Assembly (NCBI RefSeq): GCF_019204005.1
Contig: NZ_JAGSPA010000001.1
Coordinates: 682,001 to 746,000, forward strand
DNA from: Pacificimonas pallii
Lineage (GTDB): Bacteria > Pseudomonadota > Alphaproteobacteria > Sphingomonadales > Sphingomonadaceae
DNA length: 64,000 bases
Direction: 5' to 3'
Part shown: piece after piece, positions 46,370 to 56,038 of the stretch
How positions within the stretch are numbered: the first letter of the stretch is position 1
Layout: every line of letters begins with the position of its first letter
Position numbers and translations under genes: made by a program
Notes under the pieces: generated by a model
Databases searched by the model: none
Seen by the model: only the letters and a program-made list of their open reading frames with translations
What the model was told of the DNA's origin: nothing

Positions 46370-47229
46370 GACATGACCCGGCTGGCGATACTTTGCAGCG
46401 CTTCGGCGGTCTTCTGCGGCCACGCCTCGCGCGGCGTTATGACCGCATGTTCAAGCGCACGGTCGCAGCCGCTAGCGCATGGAGAATTTTTGGCCTGCCG
46501 CCCTTTGGCATAGGCCGTTACCAGTTCACGCGCCCGGCCGACATTCGCCTGCATGACGGCAAGAATATCGGCTGTCTCGGCACCGCTTTCATCGTCGCGC
46601 CAGCTGTCATAATCCGTCACCATCGCAATTGCCGCGTAGCAAAGCTCCGCTTCCCTCGCGAGCGCCGCTTCCGGCATGGCCGTCATGCCGATGACATCAA
46701 GCCCGGCGCGGCGGTAGAGGCGCGATTCCGCGCGTGTGGAAAATTGCGGGCCTTCCATGCAAAGATATCCGCCCCCATTCGTCACATCGACGCCCGCAAT
46801 GCGGGCGGTCTCGGCCAGTGCCGCCCGCAGCCGTGCGCATATGGGATCGGCAAGTCCCACATGGGCTGCAATGCCGTCACCGAAGAAAGTACGGCTGCGG
46901 GTGCGCGTGCGGTCGACAATCTGGTCGACCAGCACGAAACTGCCAGGCGGGAGATCTTCCCTGAATGATCCGCAGGCGGCAACGGAGACGATTTCGGTAC
47001 AGCCCGCAATCTTCAGCGCTGCGATATTCGCGCGGTAATTGATTTCATGCGGCAGAAGGCGGTGACCGCGTCCGTGACGCGGCAGAAAGACCAGTTCGGT
47101 CTCGCCGAGCCTGCCGAACAGCAGTTCGTCCGACGGATCACCCCAGGCCGTGGTCACGGGACGCCATTCGCGGTCCGTCAGCGCATCCAGGTCGTAAAGC
47201 CCGCTGCCGCCAATCATGCCCAAGGCCAT
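46366..47229 (-). CDS. mtnP: S-methyl-5'-thioadenosine phosphorylase
   Basis: A 287-residue trimeric nucleoside phosphorylase. MALGMIGGSGLYDL, FLPRHGRGHRLLPHEINYRANIAALK, YLCMEGPQFSTRAESRLYRR and VIGMTAMPEAALAREAELCYA are signatures of the MTAP/PNP2 family. It splits methylthioadenosine with phosphate into adenine and methylthioribose-1-phosphate. It is the first gene before apt. A perfect inverted repeat lies 36 bases upstream of the start. Confidence 0.95.
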   Translation of the reverse strand: MALGMIGGSGLYDLDALTDREWRPVTTAWGDPSDELLFGRLGETELVFLPRHGRGHRLLPHEINYRANIAALKIAGCTEIVSVAACGSFREDLPPGSFVLVDQIVDRTRTRSRTFFGDGIAAHVGLADPICARLRAALAETARIAGVDVTNGGGYLCMEGPQFSTRAESRLYRRAGLDVIGMTAMPEAALAREAELCYAAIAMVTDYDSWRDDESGAETADILAVMQANVGRARELVTAYAKGRQAKNSPCASGCDRALEHAVITPREAWPQKTAEALQSIASRVMS

Positions 47230-47541
47230 TGTTCATCTCCAGCAATCGTCAGCGCGCCCCATATCAGGATGTAGTATGTTCACATCCTGAGGTCCGCAAC
47301 AAACTGCGGGCCTATCCGTCAATTTGCAGAGTGGGAATGCCCCGCATATATGCGCCGACAGTCGGCCAGGCTCTTGAACCTGCGCAGCCGCATGTGTTCT
47401 GGCGGCTGACCACGGCGCGCCGCATCACGTGCTTTCCGCAGATTTCGCGGCATGCGCTGCGGACAAGTGGAAATGGCCGCAGCCGCAAAACGGCAGAGGC
47501 AACGCGCGCCCTGTCCAATCGCCGCTGAAGCGTAAGAGATG
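47230..47541. other. Intergenic region between petC and mtnP
   Basis: No gene is seen in 312 bases. Near mtnP, CAGGATGT (47265-47272) and ACATCCTG (47282-47289) form perfect 8-bp arms with a 9-base loop in the mtnP upstream region, placed where a promoter would lie. No clear terminator follows petC on the minus strand. Confidence 0.55.
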
Positions 47542-48390
47542 CTAGTGCTTCTGGTCGGCCCAGACGCGGCGATAGGCAATATAGGCCAGGCCGGTGAAGA
47601 TCAGCAGGAAAATGATCGTGCCGATGCCCGCCTGCTTGCGCTCTTCCATCTTGGGTTCGGCAGCCCAGGTCAGGAACGCCGCAACATCCTTACCCATCTG
47701 ATCGATGGTGGCGGGGGTGCCATCGGCATATTCCACCAGGCCATCGGACAGCTGCGGCGGCATCGCGATCCACAGGCTGTGAAAATGCGGATTGTAATTC
47801 AGGCCTTCCTGCTTCTGGCTTTCCGGAAAGGATGCGGGAACTGGCTCATATCCAGTAATCAGCGAATAGAGGTAGTTTGAGCCATCCGGGCGAGACTTCG
47901 CGATCAGCGACATGTCAGGCGGCAGCGCATTATTGTTCGCAGCGCGTGCCGCAATTTCATTTGGATAAACCTCCGGAAACTTGTCGGCGAGAGTCGCGGG
48001 CCGTGTATCAGCCTCGCCAGTGTCCGGATTGATCGAGGGCACCTCAACGACCCAGTCAGTCGCGATCTGCTTCACTTCGGCTTCGTTAAAGCCGATTTCC
48101 TGGAGGTTGCGAAAGGCAACGCGCTTGAGGCTGTGGCAGCCCGAGCACACGTCCTTGTAGACCTGAAAGCCGCGCTGGAGCTGCTGATTGTCGAAGCCGC
48201 CGAATACGCCAAGCCCCATATTGCCATTCCACGACCAGTCCACGGACTTATTATATTTGTGATATTCTTCACGGACCTGATCGGATTCGCTCGTCTCCGC
48301 GTCAGCGGCCGCTTTTAGATCGGTATAGCCGGCAAGGATCAGAACGAAGATGAATGTCGCGCCAATGGCGTAGGAAATGAAACGGAACAT
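47542..48390 (-). CDS. petC: Cytochrome c1 of the bc1 complex
   Basis: A 282-residue membrane-anchored cytochrome c1. An N-terminal signal (residues 3-20) is followed by the heme motif CSGCHS near residue 80, the methionine ligand in PPDMSLIAKSRPDG near 175, and a C-terminal anchor helix (GIGTIIFLLIFTGLAYIAYRRVW). It passes electrons from the Rieske protein to cytochrome c. Last gene of petABC; AGGACTTAAGGC precedes the ATG. Confidence 0.96.
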   Translation of the reverse strand: MFRFISYAIGATFIFVLILAGYTDLKAAADAETSESDQVREEYHKYNKSVDWSWNGNMGLGVFGGFDNQQLQRGFQVYKDVCSGCHSLKRVAFRNLQEIGFNEAEVKQIATDWVVEVPSINPDTGEADTRPATLADKFPEVYPNEIAARAANNNALPPDMSLIAKSRPDGSNYLYSLITGYEPVPASFPESQKQEGLNYNPHFHSLWIAMPPQLSDGLVEYADGTPATIDQMGKDVAAFLTWAAEPKMEERKQAGIGTIIFLLIFTGLAYIAYRRVWADQKH

Positions 48391-48400
48391 GCCTTAAGTC

Positions 48401-49723
48401 CTATTCTGCCGGCTGCGCGGTTGGGGCGGCATTTCTGCCTGTATCGGTGATCCCGGCAGGCGCTCCTGTCGAGGCATCTCCCTTCAGCACCGCCTCGGAT
48501 ATCGATGCCGGCAGGGGGAGCGGCGTTTCCGTCCGCGATACCAAAGGCAGGATGATCAGGAAGTGCGCGAAATAATAGATCGCCGCGATCTGCGAGATGA
48601 TGATGTATGGCTGCTCCGCAACAGCGCCGCCGCACCATGACAGAATCAAGATGTCGGCAAGCAGGACGTAGGTCCACATACGCGCTTTCGGACGATAGCG
48701 CATGGACTTCACCGGTGACGAGTCGAGCCATGGCAGGAAGAATAGCAGCACGATCGCGGAGACCATTGCGACGACGCCCCAGAGCTTGGCTTCCAGGATG
48801 AAGTCGAAGGTGAACGCCCGCAGGATGGCGTAGAACGGCCAGAAATACCATTCGGGAACGATATGCTCGGGCGTCGCGAGCGCGTTCGCTTCGATATAGT
48901 TGTCTGGATGGCCGAGGAAATTCGGCATGAAGAACAGGAAGATCGAGAAAATCGTCAGATAGACGCCGACCCCGAACAAATCCTTCGCCGTGAAATAGGG
49001 ATGAAACGGAATGGTATCCGCAGGGCCCTTCACTTCGACACCGGTAGGATTGTTGGACCCCGGAATGTGTAGTGACCAGATCTTCAGCATCACCACGCCC
49101 GCAATGATGAAGGGCAGAAGGAAGTGCAGGCTGAAAAAGCGGTTGAGTGTGGCATTATCGACAGCAAATCCGCCCAGAAGGAACGTCACGATCGCGTCGC
49201 CCACCACCGGTATGGCCGAGAACAGGTTGGTGATCACCGTCGCGCCCCAGAAGCTCATCTGACCCCAGGGGAGCACGTAGCCCATGAAAGCAGTGGCCAT
49301 CATCAACAGGAAGATAACGACGCCCAGCATCCACACGAGCTCACGCGGCGCCTTGTAGGAGCCGTAATACAGGCCGCGCCACATGTGCACATAGACGACG
49401 ATGAAGAAGAAGCTGGCGCCATTGGCATGCATATAACGCATCAGCCAGCCATAATTCACGTCGCGCATGATGTGCTCGACAGAAGAGAACGCAACCTCGG
49501 TGTTCGCCGCATAATGCATGGCAAGCACGACACCGGTGACGATCTGAATCACCAGCGCCAGACCGGCGAGCACTCCGAAATTGTAGAAATAGTTGATGTT
49601 GCGCGGCACTTCGTAGCCGCCGCCAAGCGAGCCATGGACGAGGCGCGGAACGGGCAGGCGCTCATCGAACCATTTGCCGAGCGCGCTCGTCGGCTCGTAG
49701 GGTTTGCTCCAGCCAAAAGACAT
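48401..49723 (-). CDS. petB: Cytochrome b of the bc1 complex
   Basis: A 440-residue cytochrome b with eight membrane helices. The quinol-site [15 protein letters not shown] is near residue 290; the heme-ligand histidines lie in [47 protein letters not shown] and [26 protein letters not shown]. The start overlaps the petA stop by one base (TGATG). The C-terminal tail of about 40 residues after the last helix is Ala/Pro-rich and longer than minimal. Confidence 0.97.
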   Translation of the reverse strand: MSFGWSKPYEPTSALGKWFDERLPVPRLVHGSLGGGYEVPRNINYFYNFGVLAGLALVIQIVTGVVLAMHYAANTEVAFSSVEHIMRDVNYGWLMRYMHANGASFFFIVVYVHMWRGLYYGSYKAPRELVWMLGVVIFLLMMATAFMGYVLPWGQMSFWGATVITNLFSAIPVVGDAIVTFLLGGFAVDNATLNRFFSLHFLLPFIIAGVVMLKIWSLHIPGSNNPTGVEVKGPADTIPFHPYFTAKDLFGVGVYLTIFSIFLFFMPNFLGHPDNYIEANALATPEHIVPEWYFWPFYAILRAFTFDFILEAKLWGVVAMVSAIVLLFFLPWLDSSPVKSMRYRPKARMWTYVLLADILILSWCGGAVAEQPYIIISQIAAIYYFAHFLIILPLVSRTETPLPLPASISEAVLKGDASTGAPAGITDTGRNAAPTAQPAE

Positions 49724-50307
49724 CAGCCGATCCTCACATTGGTGTCGGACAGGAAGGTATATTCGGGAACCTCGAGGTTCGTCGGCGCCGGGCCCTTCCG
49801 GATGCGCCCTGCATTGTCATAATGCGACCCGTGGCAGGGACAGAACCAGCCGTTGAAGTCGCCCTTCACCTCGCCAGCGGCGGTGCCCGACGGGATGCAG
49901 CCAAGATGCGTGCAAACGCCGACCTGGATCAAATATTGGCGGTGGCCTTCCTGCGTACGCTCTTCGAAGGTCTGTGCATCGCGCAGACCGGACAGATCGG
50001 CATTTTGCGCTTCGGCCATCTGTTCAGGCGTCAGGTGCTGGATGAAAACCGGCTTGCCGCGCCATGATACCTTGATGCCCTGGCCAGGTGCGACCTGCGA
50101 CAGGTTCACCTCGACACTTGCGAGGGCGAGCACGTCCGCGCTGGGGTTCATCTGGTCAACGAACGGCCAGATCGCAGCAGCGGCACCGACGCTGCCAAAA
50201 GCAGCGGTGGCCACATAAATGAAATCGCGGCGGTGTACGCCGTCATCAGCAGTGTGGCCGACGACGCCTTCGACGCTTTTGTCTCCGGCTTCAGGAGCAG
50301 TGGCCAT
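49723..50307 (-). CDS. petA: Rieske iron-sulfur subunit of the bc1 complex
   Basis: A 194-residue Rieske protein. A twin-arginine anchor opens it ([24 protein letters not shown] near residues 25-48), and the 2Fe-2S ligands are in CTHLGCIP and [14 protein letters not shown]. The ATG at 50307 is used; the longer frame to 50898 overlaps hemF and is unlike the family. First gene of petABC, divergent from hemF across a 217-base region containing two palindromes. Confidence 0.96.
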   Translation of the reverse strand: MATAPEAGDKSVEGVVGHTADDGVHRRDFIYVATAAFGSVGAAAAIWPFVDQMNPSADVLALASVEVNLSQVAPGQGIKVSWRGKPVFIQHLTPEQMAEAQNADLSGLRDAQTFEERTQEGHRQYLIQVGVCTHLGCIPSGTAAGEVKGDFNGWFCPCHGSHYDNAGRIRKGPAPTNLEVPEYTFLSDTNVRIG

Positions 50308-50437
50308 GAAATTAGGTCCCTGTCTGTATCGGGCGCGCGCAATGGCGCGCCGCCCGGTGAACGAATGCTGGCGGCCTGATAACCGCGCGAGGGCCTGAAA
50401 GGCAACGGGCAATTTGGCGCGGTCCTTTTGGCATTGT

Positions 50438-50484
50438 CCGCCATATGGCGGCATTCGCGCCCGCGGGTCGCGCGCGCGAATGCC
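50438..50484. promoter_or_regulatory. Adjacent palindrome and hairpin in the petA-hemF divergent region
   Basis: CCGCCATATGGCGG (50438-50451) is a perfect 14-bp palindrome. It abuts a hairpin with perfect 11-bp arms, GGCATTCGCGC (50450-50460) and GCGCGAATGCC (50474-50484), 13-base loop. The block ends 40 bases before the hemF ATG. An operator and an mRNA leader hairpin are both possible; nothing ties them to a known regulator. Confidence 0.5.
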
Positions 50485-50524
50485 CTGTTTCCCTGTCGCC
50501 GCCGACCATTTAAGGCGCCTGCCT

Positions 50525-51394
50525 ATGACCGACCTTTCAATCCGCAAGACTCTTGCCAGCGACTGGTTCGCGATCATTCGTGACCGTATTTGCACAGAAT
50601 TTGAATGCCTTGAGGATGAGGCCGCACATCTGCCGGGTGATCCCGGGCGCTTTGAGCGCAAAGCGTGGGACCGGGAGGATTCGTCCGGCGCTCCGGGCGG
50701 CGGCGGTGTCATGTCCATTATGAAAGGCCGGCTGTTTGAAAAGGTCGGCGTGAATATCTCCACCGTCTCCGGCACGTTCGAACCAGAGTTCGCAAAGACG
50801 ATTCCCGGGGCCGCCGAAGATCCACGATTCTTCGCAACCGGCGTCAGCCTGGTCGCGCATATGGTGAATCCGCACGTGCCCGCCGTGCACATGAACACGC
50901 GCTATCTGGCCACGACGCAGGACTGGTTCGGCGGCGGGAGTGATTTGAACCCGCCGATTCCAAGGGATGATGACACGGCGGACTGGCATAGGGATTGGCA
51001 GGCCTGCTGCGCGCGGCATGACGTTGCGGATGGCGAGGCGTTCAGGAAATGGTGCGACGAATATTTCTACGTCCCGCACCGGAACCGCGCACGAGGCGTT
51101 GGCGGCATTTTTTATGACCGGCTGAGTTCCGACGATACGCAGGGCGGCTGGGACGCCGACTTCGCCTTTACCAAGGATGTCGGCGAGACGTTTATCGCTG
51201 CCTACGCCCCCCTTGTGCGTCGGCGCATGTCGATACCGTGGACGGATGAGGACCGCGCCGAGCAGCTTCGTTATCGCGGGCTTTATACCGAGTTCAATCT
51301 GATCCATGACCGGGGCACGCTTTTTGGCCTGAAAACCGGCGGCAATATCGAGGCCATATTGATGAGCCTGCCGCCGCTCGCCGCCTGGGAATGA
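50525..51394 (+). CDS. hemF: Oxygen-dependent coproporphyrinogen III oxidase
   Basis: A 289-residue HemF, converting coproporphyrinogen III to protoporphyrinogen IX with oxygen. Signatures are RPGGGGV-like PGGGGVMSIMKG, VHMNTRYL, WFGGGSDLNPPI, FYVPHRNRARGVGGIFYDRL and YTEFNLIHDRGTLFGLKTGGNIEAILMSLPP. The ATG at 50525 is preferred to the longer frame. Divergent from petABC, which needs heme for cytochromes b and c1. Confidence 0.97.
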   Translation: MTDLSIRKTLASDWFAIIRDRICTEFECLEDEAAHLPGDPGRFERKAWDREDSSGAPGGGGVMSIMKGRLFEKVGVNISTVSGTFEPEFAKTIPGAAEDPRFFATGVSLVAHMVNPHVPAVHMNTRYLATTQDWFGGGSDLNPPIPRDDDTADWHRDWQACCARHDVADGEAFRKWCDEYFYVPHRNRARGVGGIFYDRLSSDDTQGGWDADFAFTKDVGETFIAAYAPLVRRRMSIPWTDEDRAEQLRYRGLYTEFNLIHDRGTLFGLKTGGNIEAILMSLPPLAAWE

Positions 51395-51461
51395 GTGGCG
51401 GCGCGCGCGCCTATTTTCGCTTTACCGCCACCGTCATGTCGGGCTGATGATAATTCTGAAT

Positions 51462-52478
51462 CTAGCCCATCGCGACATCGAAGCGGCAAATCACTCCAGA
51501 CGGCGCGAACAGGAGTGCCGCATCCGGTCTTTGTGAACTCGCGACGATGCTATCGAGCAGCTTTTTGCCCAGGCCTTTCCGCTCCGGATGCGCCTTCACG
51601 GTGCAGCCCGTCTCGACCCAATCGAAAAGAATGCGGTCGTCAGCGCCTGCCCAGCTAATCGACACTTTTCCGCCTTTTTGCGACAGGGCACCGTGTTTCG
51701 CCGCATTTGTCGATAATTCATGGATTACCAGCGACGTGTTCGTCGTCTGTCTTTCAGGCAGGTTTATCGGCGGCCCGGCCAGTTCGAACCTGTGATCATT
51801 CCCGAGCGGCCCAATAATTGTGCGGATGATCGTTTCAATCTCGACGGTGCGCGGTTCAAGAGATTGTTTTGAGACACCATTTGAAGCATCGATTTTCGGA
51901 TAGATCAGTTCGGTGGCGGCACCCAAGGCCGCGATGCGCCCCTGCAGAATGTCCTGCATGGCCTGGACATCACTACCCTCATTCGAATTCCTGATGATAA
52001 TTCCGACGATCGCCATCAAATTGCCCATGCGATGGCGCAGTTCTTCCATGCGGACAGCTTCAAGCTGACGCGCTTCGATTTCCCGCGTTATGTCACGCTG
52101 GGACCCGAAAAACAGAGACTGGGTACCGCCCGGGTCGCTCACCGGGCCTATGTGCAGGCCATTCCAGAAGGGTGTCCCGTCCTTCTTGTAGTTGAGAATT
52201 TCGAAATAGCCTTCCTGGCCATCGGCTACCGCTTTTCGAATGGCTTCGACTGTATCCGGGGAGGTGTCCGGACCCTGAAGGAAACGACAGTTCCTGCCCA
52301 GGATTTCTTTGCCGGAATAACCGGTCAATTTCTCGAATGCCTCATTCGCGAATATGATCGGCTCGTCTTCCGCCTTCAGGTCTGAGGCGACCATCGCCAA
52401 TTGCGCGCGGGTGACGGCCGTTTCGAGAAAATGGTCTTTCTCATTGACAGGGCGGTCGAAAAGCATGGTCTTAATCAC
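51462..52478 (-). CDS. LOV-domain histidine kinase, HWE/HisKA_2 type (blue-light sensor)
   Basis: A 338-residue soluble kinase. The LOV domain spans residues about 20-135 and has the flavin motif GRNCRFLQG with the photoactive cysteine near residue 62. The phospho-acceptor region is ELRHRMGNLMAIVGIIIR near 145, and the ATPase has the HWE-type N-box VIHELSTNAAKHGALS and WVETG. Architecture and length match the light-regulated kinases EL346/EL368 of Erythrobacter. The start is a GTG at 52478 with GAGGAG six bases upstream. No response regulator is adjacent. Confidence 0.92.
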   Translation of the reverse strand: MIKTMLFDRPVNEKDHFLETAVTRAQLAMVASDLKAEDEPIIFANEAFEKLTGYSGKEILGRNCRFLQGPDTSPDTVEAIRKAVADGQEGYFEILNYKKDGTPFWNGLHIGPVSDPGGTQSLFFGSQRDITREIEARQLEAVRMEELRHRMGNLMAIVGIIIRNSNEGSDVQAMQDILQGRIAALGAATELIYPKIDASNGVSKQSLEPRTVEIETIIRTIIGPLGNDHRFELAGPPINLPERQTTNTSLVIHELSTNAAKHGALSQKGGKVSISWAGADDRILFDWVETGCTVKAHPERKGLGKKLLDSIVASSQRPDAALLFAPSGVICRFDVAMG

Positions 52479-52697
52479 CCGTCACTCCTCAAGATATTCT
52501 CACGCCGCAGTCAATTGGAGACATGATCGACGTCGATGGCCTGGTCGGCTCGGATAGCGGCAATTGCGGCAACCGCCATTAACATAGCTTAACGCCATGC
52601 TGCTTAACAGGCGAAGGTCTGGCGTTGGCTGTCTTGATGGCGGCGTGCAGCGGTGCAGACGCAAAATGCGCCGGGAGCATGCCGAAAAGGGCGATGG

Positions 52698-53423
52698 TTA
52701 CCGCCCCTGGCGCAGATGATCCGTCGCGGTTTCCACCATCAGAAGTGTCGTCGGCTGTTCTGCCGTGATGCGCAGATGTGTTTCCCCCTGCACGGCGACG
52801 CCATCGCGACTGGCGATGTCATGGCTGTTTAACCGGTATGCGCCTTTATCTGCCACCAGATAGAGGTGATGCGCAGGGTTCGGTCTGTGCGTCAGCGCGT
52901 CCCCTGCGGACAGCGTAGCGGCGAGGATACGGCCATCGGCGCGGATAGGCAAAGCGCCTGCCGATTGGTCGGCTTCATAGCCGCTGGCGACGACGGTGAA
53001 GGTGCCGTCGCCGGCTTTCGGGAATGCGCGGGTGTTCCAATAGGGCTCTCCGCCTGGTTCGCGCGGTTCGATCCATAACTGGAATATCTGCGTTTCGGCG
53101 TCCTCGCGGTTGAATTCGCTGTGCTGGATACCGCGACCCGCAGTCATGACCTGGACTTCGCCCGCAGGCGTGCGTCCGGCATTGCCAAGGCTGTCCTTGT
53201 GGCTGATCGCGCCCATTCGCGCATAGGTGATGATTTCCATGTCGCGATGGCCATGCGGCGGGAAGCCCGCGCCCGGCGCGATGGTGTCGTCGTTCCAGAC
53301 GCGCAGGCCGCCCCAGCCCATGCGTGCGGAATCGTGATAGCCTGCAAAGCTGAAATGATGATGTGCCTGCAGCCAGCCATGGTCGGCGCTACCGAGGGAC
53401 GCGAAGGGGCGGTGGTCGATCAT
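52698..53423 (-). CDS. Pirin family protein (quercetinase-like)
   Basis: A 241-residue bicupin. The metal site is in the N-terminal cupin: FPPHGHRDMEIITY and GRGIQHSEFN carry the three histidines and glutamate. HHHFSFAGYHD near the start and QLWIEPRE are family marks. Such proteins include quercetin dioxygenases and regulators; the role here is unknown. It lies upstream of the LOV kinase with a 219-base gap and divergent from the antiporter. Confidence 0.9.
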   Translation of the reverse strand: MIDHRPFASLGSADHGWLQAHHHFSFAGYHDSARMGWGGLRVWNDDTIAPGAGFPPHGHRDMEIITYARMGAISHKDSLGNAGRTPAGEVQVMTAGRGIQHSEFNREDAETQIFQLWIEPREPGGEPYWNTRAFPKAGDGTFTVVASGYEADQSAGALPIRADGRILAATLSAGDALTHRPNPAHHLYLVADKGAYRLNSHDIASRDGVAVQGETHLRITAEQPTTLLMVETATDHLRQGR

Positions 53424-53487
53424 GATCTATAGATCGGCATATCGCCGTGCTATTTCAACGGGCGGGGTTGGCGCGTAAGGGACGGTG

Positions 53488-55152
53488 ATGGCCGCCTCCA
53501 GCGAAATCGTCTCCACACTTGTTCCCGCCATCTCGCTACTTGGGCTTGGCATCGTAGCGGCCGTCGCCTCCAAGGTCTGTCGGCTAAACCCTATCGTCGG
53601 CTATCTGGTCGTCGGTCTCGCACTGGCTGTGTTTGGCTATGCCGGGGCGTTTGACGGCCCAGTCGTCGCGGCGCTCGCCGAGGCGGGCGTCATGTTTCTG
53701 CTATTCAATCTCGGCCTGCATTTCAGCCTGTCGAAGATCCGTGAAGAGGCCGCGAACATTTTCGGGTTCGGAGCGCTGCAAATGCTCATCGCGGGCGGCG
53801 GGTTTACGCTTGCGGCATGGCTTGCCGGGCTGGAGGGGAGCGCCGCCATCATTGTCGGTGCGGCGCTTGGCCTGTCGTCGACCGCAGTGGTGATCGGCGT
53901 CATCCGCGAGCGCGGACAGCAGGACTGTCCTGTTGGCCGTGCGGCGCAGTCCATTCTGATTTTCCAGGATATTGCCGCCATCGCGCTTTTGATCGCGGCA
54001 GGTGCGCTTGCCGCCGGATCGGATAATATGGGCGGCGAGCTTGGTTTTGCCGCCGTAAAAGCGCTGGCGGCGTTTGGCGTGGCGGTACTGTTCTCGCGCT
54101 ATCTGACCGCGCCGATGTTCAGGATCATCGCGCGCACCCAAACGAGTGAGGTCTTCACGGCGACCGCCCTGTTCCTGGCGCTGGCCGCGGGCTGGGCAAC
54201 AGGCATGATCGGCCTGTCGCTGACACTCGGCGCGTTTCTTGGCGGTGTCGCCATCGCTGATTCGCGTTACCGGGTCCTCGTCCAGACAGAGATCGAGGCG
54301 TTCCGCGGGCTTTTTCTGGGCTTCTTCTTCATGACGGTCGGGCTGGGCATCGATCCTGCGGTCCTGGCGGAAAAATGGCCGATCGTCCTGATCGTTGCCG
54401 CCGTGATGATCGTGCTGAAATGCGCATTCAATATCGTCGCAGGCCTGGTCAATCGCTGGTCGGTGCCGGGGTCGGTACAGCTTGGCTTCCTGTTGGGACA
54501 GGGTTCGGAATTCGCGCTGGTGGTCTTTTCGCTGCCTGCGATTGCCGCGCTGGTCGGGCTGGAGGTGGTTGCTGTCCTGATCGCCGCCATCGCCATCAGC
54601 ATGGCGGTGACGCCCGCCATTTCCGACCTTGGCCGCAGGATCGCGGGCAAGCTGCGCAGCGGCCCTGCGGATGAGAAGCTGTCGGGCGACGATGCGCCGG
54701 TCGTGATCTTTGGCATGGGCGCGACAGGCCGTGCGCTCGCCGATGCCCTGTCCGCGCGCAAGGTCGGCCATATTGCCGTGGAGGCGGACAACGCGCTGTT
54801 CGAGCGGGCGACCGCCGATGGCTATGACGTGCATTTTGGAACGCCCGCAGACCCCAGAAGCTGGTCACCGCTGTCCATGGGCGCGCGCGAAGTGATCGTC
54901 GTGACACGGCTGGACCTGACCACCGCGCAGGACCTGCATCCGATGGTCGAAGAACATTTGCCGGGCCTGACGCGCCTTGCCGCGCTGGACGAAGGGCAGG
55001 ATGCCAGCGCCTTCCGCGATGCCGGGATGCAGCCTGTGCGGATGTCAGGCGAGGGCGGCGCGCTGCGCCTGCTGAATCATGTGCTGGAGTCGCTCGGCCT
55101 GGAGCCGGAGCCGGATGCGGACGCAGCGGAAGACGCTCGACTCGCCGCCTGA
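53488..55152 (+). CDS. CPA2 family cation:proton antiporter with RCK domain
   Basis: A 554-residue KefB/KefC-like antiporter. About 12 membrane segments occupy residues 1-385 (LNPIVGYLVVGLAL, GVMFLLFNLGLHFSLSKI, ALGLSSTAVVIGVIRERG with the conserved Thr-Ala pair, FLLGQGSEFALVVFSLPA). The TrkA-N (RCK) domain follows: VVIFGMGATGRALADALSARKVGHIAVEADN is the NAD-binding turn. It exchanges K+ or Na+ for protons. The ATG at 53488 follows GGGACGG; the preceding GTG at 53485 is a possible alternative. Confidence 0.92.
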   Translation: MAASSEIVSTLVPAISLLGLGIVAAVASKVCRLNPIVGYLVVGLALAVFGYAGAFDGPVVAALAEAGVMFLLFNLGLHFSLSKIREEAANIFGFGALQMLIAGGGFTLAAWLAGLEGSAAIIVGAALGLSSTAVVIGVIRERGQQDCPVGRAAQSILIFQDIAAIALLIAAGALAAGSDNMGGELGFAAVKALAAFGVAVLFSRYLTAPMFRIIARTQTSEVFTATALFLALAAGWATGMIGLSLTLGAFLGGVAIADSRYRVLVQTEIEAFRGLFLGFFFMTVGLGIDPAVLAEKWPIVLIVAAVMIVLKCAFNIVAGLVNRWSVPGSVQLGFLLGQGSEFALVVFSLPAIAALVGLEVVAVLIAAIAISMAVTPAISDLGRRIAGKLRSGPADEKLSGDDAPVVIFGMGATGRALADALSARKVGHIAVEADNALFERATADGYDVHFGTPADPRSWSPLSMGAREVIVVTRLDLTTAQDLHPMVEEHLPGLTRLAALDEGQDASAFRDAGMQPVRMSGEGGALRLLNHVLESLGLEPEPDADAAEDARLAA

Positions 55153-55249
55153 CACGGGCGTCGTTCCCGCCATAAAGTCCCAATTTTCGTTTCGGTTCGC
55201 AGGCTTGGCGGACCGGGATTGACTCGCGTCCGGACTCCTGCGCTATTTG

Positions 55250-55264
55250 GAACATAAATAGAAC
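55250..55264. promoter_or_regulatory. LexA box of the imuA-imuB-dnaE2 operon
   Basis: GAAC at 55250-55253 and 55261-55264 are separated by seven bases, the GTTC-N7-GTTC box recognised by LexA in alphaproteobacteria (read on the complement). It lies 19 bases before the imuA start, so it would block transcription until DNA damage. Confidence 0.85.
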
Positions 55265-55282
55265 AAACATAGTGACAGGAAT

Positions 55283-56038
55283 GTGGTGGAGCATGTGCGG
55301 GATCAGCGTTTATCCTTGGTACCAAAAGATAATATCGGAAAATCGATCTCCGAATCATCGCGATGTGACGGGGTGTGCCCGGCTCTGCCCGGAACGCCGC
55401 GGCTTGCGGAATTATTCGCAGCGCCGCGGGATGTCGCCGCGCTCGGATTTGCCCTTGCCCAATTGCCGCGGGAGGCTGGCCGGTCCGGTCCGGTTCTATG
55501 GGTTCAGGACCGGATGGCGGCGCTGGAAACAGGGCGCCCCTGCGGCCAGTCCTGCGCCGGCTTCGGTCTGCCGCCCGGACAGCTGCTGCTTGCCTGCGCG
55601 CGCACGGCGGCGGAGGTGCTGTGGACCATGGAAGAGGGGCTGAGATGCGCATCCCTGTCGGCCATTATCGGCGAAGTCTGGGGCGATCCGCGCGCGCTCG
55701 GTTTCACCGCCACCAAGCGTCTGGCCATGCGCGCGGAGCGGCAGGGCGTGCACGTTTTTCTGGTCCGCTTTGGCGGGGCAGCACATCTGTCGGCGGCGCG
55801 CGAACGCTGGCGCGTGCGCTCTCTGCCCTCATCGCCGCACCCCTACGACCCGAAGGCACCCGGCAGTCCGCGCTGGCAGGCCGAATTGTTCAAGGGGCGC
55901 GGCATGCGCCCGGGCATGTGGGAAGCGGGTTATGACCGGGCGGCGCATCGTCTCCATCTGGTTCCCGCACTTCGCAATGGAGCGATGGCAGTGGCGGCAG
56001 GCCCAGCATCGCCGGCAGGCCTCGCCGTCAGCAGGTGA
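55283..56038 (+). CDS. imuA: SOS mutagenesis protein ImuA
   Basis: A 251-residue RecA-like but shortened protein of the ImuA family, which works with ImuB and DnaE2 in damage-induced mutagenesis. The part from residue 100 (LLLACARTAAEVLWTMEEGLRCASLSAIIGEVWGD, then GFTATKRLAMRAERQGVHVFLVR) is typical; the N-terminal ATP site is degenerate. The start is uncertain among GTG codons at 55283, 55286 and 55295. Its end overlaps imuB by 107 bases in another frame. A LexA box precedes it. Confidence 0.85.
   Translation: MVEHVRDQRLSLVPKDNIGKSISESSRCDGVCPALPGTPRLAELFAAPRDVAALGFALAQLPREAGRSGPVLWVQDRMAALETGRPCGQSCAGFGLPPGQLLLACARTAAEVLWTMEEGLRCASLSAIIGEVWGDPRALGFTATKRLAMRAERQGVHVFLVRFGGAAHLSAARERWRVRSLPSSPHPYDPKAPGSPRWQAELFKGRGMRPGMWEAGYDRAAHRLHLVPALRNGAMAVAAGPASPAGLAVSR

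Noticed and set aside
53701-54834. A 377-codon minus-strand reading frame opposite the CPA2 antiporter gene
   Set aside because: Its composition (Arg, Asp, Gln-rich) is what a GC-rich gene gives when read on the opposite strand, and the plus-strand product is a clear antiporter.
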